From NCBI GenBank assembly GCA_024346835.1, contig AP024866.1, positions 310,001 to 374,000 on the forward strand: a DNA stretch of 64,000 nt, written 5' to 3'. Under the pieces are notes generated by a model. It was not told the origin of the DNA, made no database searches, and was given only the letters and a program-made list of their open reading frames with translations. This DNA is from Vibrio comitans. Lineage in GTDB: Bacteria; Pseudomonadota; Gammaproteobacteria; Enterobacterales; Vibrionaceae. Positions 59,542 to 64,000 of the stretch are shown in pieces. Made by a program: the position numbers and the translations under genes. The first letter of the stretch is position 1. Each line of letters opens with the position of its first letter.

Positions 59542-61794
59542 ATGAGAAAGTTACTTTTCCCTTCACTCTGTTTCGCATTACTCTCAGCTTGCTCCGCCGA
59601 ACAAACAAACCAGCCAACTCAAGAAACCACACCGGCTATGGCTAAACCGGGTGAACTTCCGGGTATGCCTCTTAAATCTTTAGCTGACCAAATCAACCTT
59701 GCGATAGGCGCTGCCGTAGAGACGCGTCACTTAGAAGATCCTTTATTTCGTCAGGTGTTGATCCGCGACTTCTCGCAGATCACACCAGAGAATGAGATGA
59801 AGTTTAGTTATGTTCAGCCTCAGCGTGGTCAGTTCGATTTTAGTAAGGCAGACCAACTTGTTGAGTTTGCGCAGGAACATGACATGGTCGTGAAAGGACA
59901 TGCCCTTGTTTGGCATATCCAAAACCCTAAATGGTTAGAAGAAACTGAGTGGACCAAACAAGAGTTAAGCGAGGTACTTGAGCAACATATCAAGACGGTG
60001 GTCGGTCACTATAAAGGGCGAGTAGCATACTGGGATGTTGTCAACGAAGCCTTCAATGACAATGGTACCTTTAGAGAAACGCTTTGGTATCAAGTGTTAG
60101 GTGAAGAGTACATCGAGATGGCCTTTAGGTGGGCGCATGAAGCCGATCCTGATGCTGTGCTGTTTTATAACGATTATTCCACAGAAGCTATGGGCCCTAA
60201 ATCCAATGCTGTATACCGCCACTTAAAGGCCTTACTGGATAAAGGCGTGCCGATTCATGGGGTGGGCACACAGCTACACTTAATGAGTGAATACCCAATT
60301 GGTGAGGCATCTATTGCTCGCAATATTGAGCGCTTCTCCGAGATCGGGCTGGATACACACTTTACTGAGATTGATGTGCGTATGCGAGACAGTGACGGTC
60401 AGGCCGGGCTTAATGATCAAGCCAAGCACTATGAGACCTTAATGAAGCTTGCTGCTTATTATCCAGAAGTAGATATGTACACCACCTGGGGGCTGACCGA
60501 TAAGTACTCATGGGTTCCATCGTGGTTTGAGGGTTACGGTAGAGCCTTGATGTTGGATAAAGACTATAGAGCAAAACCTGCATATATAGCGGTGCAAGAT
60601 GTGCTGGTGGATGCTGTAACAGGAAACTTTGGTTATGAACCAATTACAGACCTAAGTAACGCTAAGCGTCATGTTTCTCCATTTAATGCCAAGCCTCTGT
60701 CGTCAGAATCATTGAATGCTGAAGCTATCGTCTATTACCCATTTGTGTACAACCAACTTAGTGGCAAAGACCAAAGGTTGCCTAATTCTGAGACGGTGAG
60801 TGGTAAATGGGGTGTGGGCTATTACAAGAATAAGCTAATAGGCCAAGTTATTCGCTCAGACGAGACAACGGTGACCAACCATAGCCTTGTTCATGAGAAT
60901 GACAATGTTGAGGTGTTCATTCGACTTGGTGAACAATATTGGCAATTCCGTTCAGTGGTAGGCCAAGATTTTGCTCCGCTAGGTTTCCCAGGAAAAGCAA
61001 AGGGAACTTGGAGTAAAGACGGTCAGGTATTTGACTTTGTTATTGAATTTGAAGATTTTGAAGACCTAGTTGGGGAGACGGTAGGCTTTAATATTGCACT
61101 ATCGGATAATGACAACGATACGGACGATGGTAATCGCAAAGCTCAGCTTTACCCACTAACCGGTAACAACGTAGGTTGGCAGGGTGAGGAGTTTGGTGAG
61201 TTGTTCATGAACGGACAGAATGCTGTTGTGTCACCCAATCCAATTTCGACACCACCGACTTTCTCCATGAACCAGTTAAATAACGCACCAAGCAGCGCGG
61301 ATGACGCTGTTTGGGAAAATGCCTATCGTTACTCATTTGCTTTTAATCAGCTAAATCAAAGAGACATGAGTTTTGATGATGCCGATATATCTGGCTCGTG
61401 GCAGGTTGGGGTGCATGGTAAATGGTTGTACGGAGTTGTTGAACGACAAGACGATGTGACCTTTACTGGAGCTGAACAAAGCTACGAAAATGATAACGTA
61501 GAGGTATTTGTGCAACATGGCGATAAGGATATGACGCAATTTAGAACTGTAGTTGGAGAAGGTTTTGAGCCAGCTAACTATGCACTTGGTTATCAAGCGC
61601 AATGGAACGAGGAGGGCACACAATTGTTGTTTGCCATTGAACTTGATTCAGGGCTAAAAGATGGCGAAAGCATTCAGTGGAATATCGCCCTTTCAGATAA
61701 CGACGGAGAGGGGCGTAAATACCAACTCTATCCAGTACCGGGTAGTAACATGTCATATCTTGGTGAGGAGCTAACTAGGATAACTTTGCGCTAG
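59542..61794 (+). CDS. Lipoprotein endo-1,4-beta-xylanase, GH10 with two CBM9-like modules
   Basis: The enzyme should cleave internal beta-1,4 bonds of xylan at the cell surface. The ATG at 59542 follows an AAAAAAGGA ribosome binding site; an upstream in-frame ATG at 59509 is less likely. Residues 1-17 are a lipoprotein signal peptide with lipobox LLSAC and Ser at +2, consistent with outer-membrane sorting. The GH10 domain (about 45-360) has the acid/base Glu169 in YWDVVNEAFND and the nucleophile Glu276 in HFTEIDVR. Two tandem CBM9-like sandwiches follow (about 385-565 and 570-750), each with NDNVEVFI/V and NIALSDND. 750 residues in all. Confidence 0.93.
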   Translation: MRKLLFPSLCFALLSACSAEQTNQPTQETTPAMAKPGELPGMPLKSLADQINLAIGAAVETRHLEDPLFRQVLIRDFSQITPENEMKFSYVQPQRGQFDFSKADQLVEFAQEHDMVVKGHALVWHIQNPKWLEETEWTKQELSEVLEQHIKTVVGHYKGRVAYWDVVNEAFNDNGTFRETLWYQVLGEEYIEMAFRWAHEADPDAVLFYNDYSTEAMGPKSNAVYRHLKALLDKGVPIHGVGTQLHLMSEYPIGEASIARNIERFSEIGLDTHFTEIDVRMRDSDGQAGLNDQAKHYETLMKLAAYYPEVDMYTTWGLTDKYSWVPSWFEGYGRALMLDKDYRAKPAYIAVQDVLVDAVTGNFGYEPITDLSNAKRHVSPFNAKPLSSESLNAEAIVYYPFVYNQLSGKDQRLPNSETVSGKWGVGYYKNKLIGQVIRSDETTVTNHSLVHENDNVEVFIRLGEQYWQFRSVVGQDFAPLGFPGKAKGTWSKDGQVFDFVIEFEDFEDLVGETVGFNIALSDNDNDTDDGNRKAQLYPLTGNNVGWQGEEFGELFMNGQNAVVSPNPISTPPTFSMNQLNNAPSSADDAVWENAYRYSFAFNQLNQRDMSFDDADISGSWQVGVHGKWLYGVVERQDDVTFTGAEQSYENDNVEVFVQHGDKDMTQFRTVVGEGFEPANYALGYQAQWNEEGTQLLFAIELDSGLKDGESIQWNIALSDNDGEGRKYQLYPVPGSNMSYLGEELTRITLR

Positions 61795-61826
61795 ATTGGT
61801 TAGGATTTAGAAATCGATATCAGGAT

Positions 61827-61852
61827 AGAGGTGGCTTAGGTCACCTCTTTTT
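61827..61852 (+). terminator. Intrinsic terminator after the xylanase gene
   Basis: AGAGGTG and CACCTCT pair around an 8-base loop and are followed by TTTTT, 33 bases after the stop. Confidence 0.8.
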
Positions 61853-61877
61853 CGTTGTTAAATTGAGAAAAGAAGGA

Positions 61878-61904
61878 AAAAAACGCACACCGTTATGGTG
61901 TGCG
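61878..61904 (-). terminator. Intrinsic terminator after the GH43 gene
   Basis: On the minus strand CGCACACC and GGTGTGCG form an 8-bp stem with a 5-base loop, followed by TTTTTTT. Confidence 0.9.
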
Positions 61905-61929
61905 CTTAATGGGAGTTGGTACCTTATTC

Positions 61930-62979
61930 TTAGATATCGAGATAAGGTGTAATGGTTTGAATACTGCCGTCTTCGTTATGCGTGAGCTCTGCCATCTTGA
62001 TATTGCGAAGGTGTGTTTGGCCTCCAGATAACGTGCTGTCATGGTAGAACAAGTACCACTTACCTTCATACTCAGCAATTGAGTGGTGAGTGGTCCAGCC
62101 AAGAACTGGCTCTAAAATAACACCCTGGTACGTAAATGGACCATATGGCGATTGGCTGGTGGCGTACACTATTTTGTGGGTATCGCCGGTAGAGTATGAG
62201 AAGTAATAGGTATCGTTGTGTTTGTGTAGCCACGGGCCCTCAAAGTAACGACGGTCGGTATCTCCTGCTAAAAGCAGTTCTCCATTCTCATCAAGGATCT
62301 CTATATCACGAGGTGTCTCAGCAAGATCAATCATGTTGTCTGCAAGTTTAGCTACCTTAGGTAAAAGGGCTGGCTCGTGATCTTGTGGAAAGATCTCTTC
62401 ACCATATTCATTATCACGCCAGTTCTGTAGTTGGCCACCCCAAAGTCCGCCGATATAAAGGTAGTATTGGTTGTCCTCATCTTGGAACACTGCAGGATCG
62501 ATACTGTATGAGCCTTGAATATGCGTTTCTTCAGGAACAAATGGACCTTCAGGCTGCTCGCCAACGGCAACACCGATATGAAAAATGCCTTGTGCATTTT
62601 TCGCAGGGAAGTATAGGTAGTATTTGCCGTCTTTCTCTGCCGCATCTGGTGCCCACATTTGACGCTCTGCCCACTTAACGTCTTTAACGTCTAACGCGTT
62701 GCCGTGGTCCGTTGCCTTACCAAAAGGTCGATCAAGTGAGATCACATGGTAATCACGCATATCAAAGTGATCGCCATTATCGTTTAAAGGTTGATCCGTT
62801 TCGATGTCATGCGATGGATAGATGTAGATCTTGCCATTAAATACATGCGCAGAGGGATCGGCAGTGTACATGTGAGTAACCAATGGAGAAGAGATTGGTT
62901 TCAGTGAGCTCGCACGCTCAAGATCGCGAGCCGTTACTTTTTCTGCATCACTCAGTTCGGTTGCTGTTGTGTCATTCAT
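61930..62979 (-). CDS. Glycoside hydrolase family 43 protein (beta-xylosidase/arabinofuranosidase)
   Basis: GH43 enzymes are inverting glycosidases acting on xylosides and arabinosides. The ATG at 62979 (MNDTTATELS) gives 349 residues with no signal peptide, so the enzyme is cytoplasmic. The five-bladed propeller shows the catalytic base Asp in TADPSAHVFNGKIYIYPSHD (about residue 40), the pKa-modulating Asp in SIDPAVFQ and the acid Glu in RRYFEGPWLHK. Substrate choice between xylose and arabinose side chains cannot be decided. An in-frame ATG at 63015 is an alternative start. It is 75 bases downstream of the second GH43 gene. Confidence 0.9.
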   Translation of the reverse strand: MNDTTATELSDAEKVTARDLERASSLKPISSPLVTHMYTADPSAHVFNGKIYIYPSHDIETDQPLNDNGDHFDMRDYHVISLDRPFGKATDHGNALDVKDVKWAERQMWAPDAAEKDGKYYLYFPAKNAQGIFHIGVAVGEQPEGPFVPEETHIQGSYSIDPAVFQDEDNQYYLYIGGLWGGQLQNWRDNEYGEEIFPQDHEPALLPKVAKLADNMIDLAETPRDIEILDENGELLLAGDTDRRYFEGPWLHKHNDTYYFSYSTGDTHKIVYATSQSPYGPFTYQGVILEPVLGWTTHHSIAEYEGKWYLFYHDSTLSGGQTHLRNIKMAELTHNEDGSIQTITPYLDI

Positions 62980-63054
62980 AATATTCTCACTCAAATAGTC
63001 ATTTAATCTTGTCACAGCACATCACCAGATTGGGCGATGTGCTTATCATTTGTC

Positions 63055-64000
63055 TTATTGCTTATCTTGATGTTCGACATAGTCGAAATATGCAAAATCG
63101 GCTGCACGTTTTTGTCCGCGAATATCAGCGGAAAACAGGGCAGCAAAGCTGCCAGTGAAGCGGAAGATATCTGGACCACCTTCATCTGATAGCGGTGTGC
63201 TGTTTAGGGGAGGGCCTATAGGCTGCCAAGTTTGACCGTCTAATGAATAACTGAAGCGATACCACTGGCGATCGAGCTCGAGACGCATAAATACAGAGTC
63301 TGCATCACCAATGAAGACTTCTTCGGAATATTCCCCATACACATCATTAATGTTTCCGGCAATTTGTAGCAGTCGATTTCCTTCATCATCCGCGCTCATT
63401 TTCAGGAAGTAGTGACCATTGCGCGAATAGTAGGCGCACAATCCTGCCATCTCGTAAGGCGTCTCAGGTGCAAATTCTAGCTTGGTTTCTACAGTGCAAT
63501 AAAAAGCCTGAAAACGGCGTGCTAGCATGCTTTGTTCGTATCTTGATGAGAGATAGTGGCGACCTTTCAGTCTTAAATATCCCGGGCGCTCAGTTAGAGA
63601 CAGCCAAGACTCGTCCGCAGGCTCTCTTAGTGTTTGATAATCAACTGCAAGTGTCGTGCTCTCGAAGTTGTCGCGATTTGGCTTACTTGGCCAAGGATGT
63701 GGCTGAAGATCTGGGGCTTCTACTTCTAGAGCGGGGATTCGACCTGAAGTGACATAAGGCCACCCCTCTTGCCAGTGTGCTTTTTGAATCGCAGATTCAC
63801 GTCCAAGAATTGAATAGCCATTGTCATAATCGGGTATGAATTGATAGCCTTCTGGATTTGGAATTCGTCTGCTACACAGATGACTCAGGTACCACTCGCC
63901 ATTTTGAGTCTCTACAAAGAAACCATGTCCAGCTCGTTCAAGGGGAGCGTTTTCTTGAAAGCGTGTCGTTAGGATTGGGTTTTCAGGATGAACCTCGTAA
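63055..64000 (-). CDS. GH43 (GH43_11-like) beta-xylosidase, C-terminal part (start outside window)
   Basis: The minus-strand frame stays open from 63055 to the right edge, so the internal ATG at 63528 is not the start. The ~315 visible residues include the end of a GH43 propeller (ERAGHGFFVETQNGEWYL, HLCSRRIPNPEGY) and a C-terminal beta-sandwich (about the last 200) with ARRFQAFYCTVETKLEF and DRQWYRFSYSLDGQTW. That layout is typical of GH43_11 beta-xylosidases, which release xylose from the non-reducing end of xylo-oligosaccharides. It is probably cytoplasmic and in one operon with the preceding GH43 gene; the N-terminus was not seen. Confidence 0.9.
   Translation of the reverse strand, partial: YEVHPENPILTTRFQENAPLERAGHGFFVETQNGEWYLSHLCSRRIPNPEGYQFIPDYDNGYSILGRESAIQKAHWQEGWPYVTSGRIPALEVEAPDLQPHPWPSKPNRDNFESTTLAVDYQTLREPADESWLSLTERPGYLRLKGRHYLSSRYEQSMLARRFQAFYCTVETKLEFAPETPYEMAGLCAYYSRNGHYFLKMSADDEGNRLLQIAGNINDVYGEYSEEVFIGDADSVFMRLELDRQWYRFSYSLDGQTWQPIGPPLNSTPLSDEGGPDIFRFTGSFAALFSADIRGQKRAADFAYFDYVEHQDKQ

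Noticed and set aside
62352..62678. Overlapping open frames on both strands inside the GH43 gene
   Set aside because: They are shadows of the GH43 coding sequence with no recognisable product.

Overview
The window is a chromosomal segment of a gammaproteobacterium, almost certainly a Vibrio or close Vibrionaceae relative. The evidence is protein similarity to Vibrio/E. coli housekeeping genes and the gene order: the end of an MSHA pilus operon (mshQ) runs into mreBCD, and the blocks kdsD-kdsC-lptC-lptA-lptB-rpoN-hpf-ptsN-rapZ-npr, mlaFEDCB-ibaG-murA and valS-holC-pepA/lptFG are intact. Base composition is moderate, and almost every gene can be named.

Layout. 1-1690: 3' end of mshQ. 1841-14712: cell shape (mreBCD), maf, RNase G, yhdP, a nitrilase-family amidase, tldD, darP and pmbA. 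14852-24033 (mostly minus strand): mgtE, the nitrogen-PTS/sigma-54 cluster, the LptBAC part of the LPS exporter, Kdo synthesis (kdsC, kdsD) and yrbG. 24223-29762: Mla phospholipid transport, ibaG, murA, plsC. 29813-34146 (minus): ridA, pyrI, pyrB with a leader peptide and attenuator, argF, arcA. 34340-43775: rraB, a DUF2061 membrane protein behind a Fur-like box, a palindromic repeat array, valS, holC, pepA, lptF, lptG and an RDD protein. 43968-44370: tRNA-Leu(CAA) followed by degenerate tandem copies of its own 3' end.

From 44486 to the right edge the window changes to accessory metabolism: a xylan/xylose utilisation locus with an SLC5-type symporter, xylB, a xylA-tal-tkt operon, a CUT1 sugar ABC transporter with two separate ATPase genes, a lipoprotein GH10 endoxylanase with two CBM9-like modules and two signal-less GH43 glycosidases. 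Read together: xylan is cut at the cell surface by GH10, xylo-oligosaccharides enter by the ABC transporter, GH43 enzymes release xylose in the cytoplasm, XylA and XylB make xylulose 5-phosphate, and Tkt/Tal feed it into central metabolism. An orphan prepilin gene sits inside this locus. No regulator and no outer-membrane porin for the system is in the window.

The observations I rate highest are: (1) a shared operator-like motif at the same distance upstream of xylA and of both ABC ATPase genes, plus a CRP-like site; (2) the tRNA-Leu 3'-tail repeats, which resemble in architecture the repeats after E. coli tyrT; (3) a ~134-135 bp tandem array of double-hairpin palindromes, with a relative at 12579-12699; (4) a short pyrB leader peptide abutting a terminator; (5) a Fur-like box in front of a duplicated DUF2061 protein. 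No CRISPR array, insertion sequence, prophage or defence system was seen.
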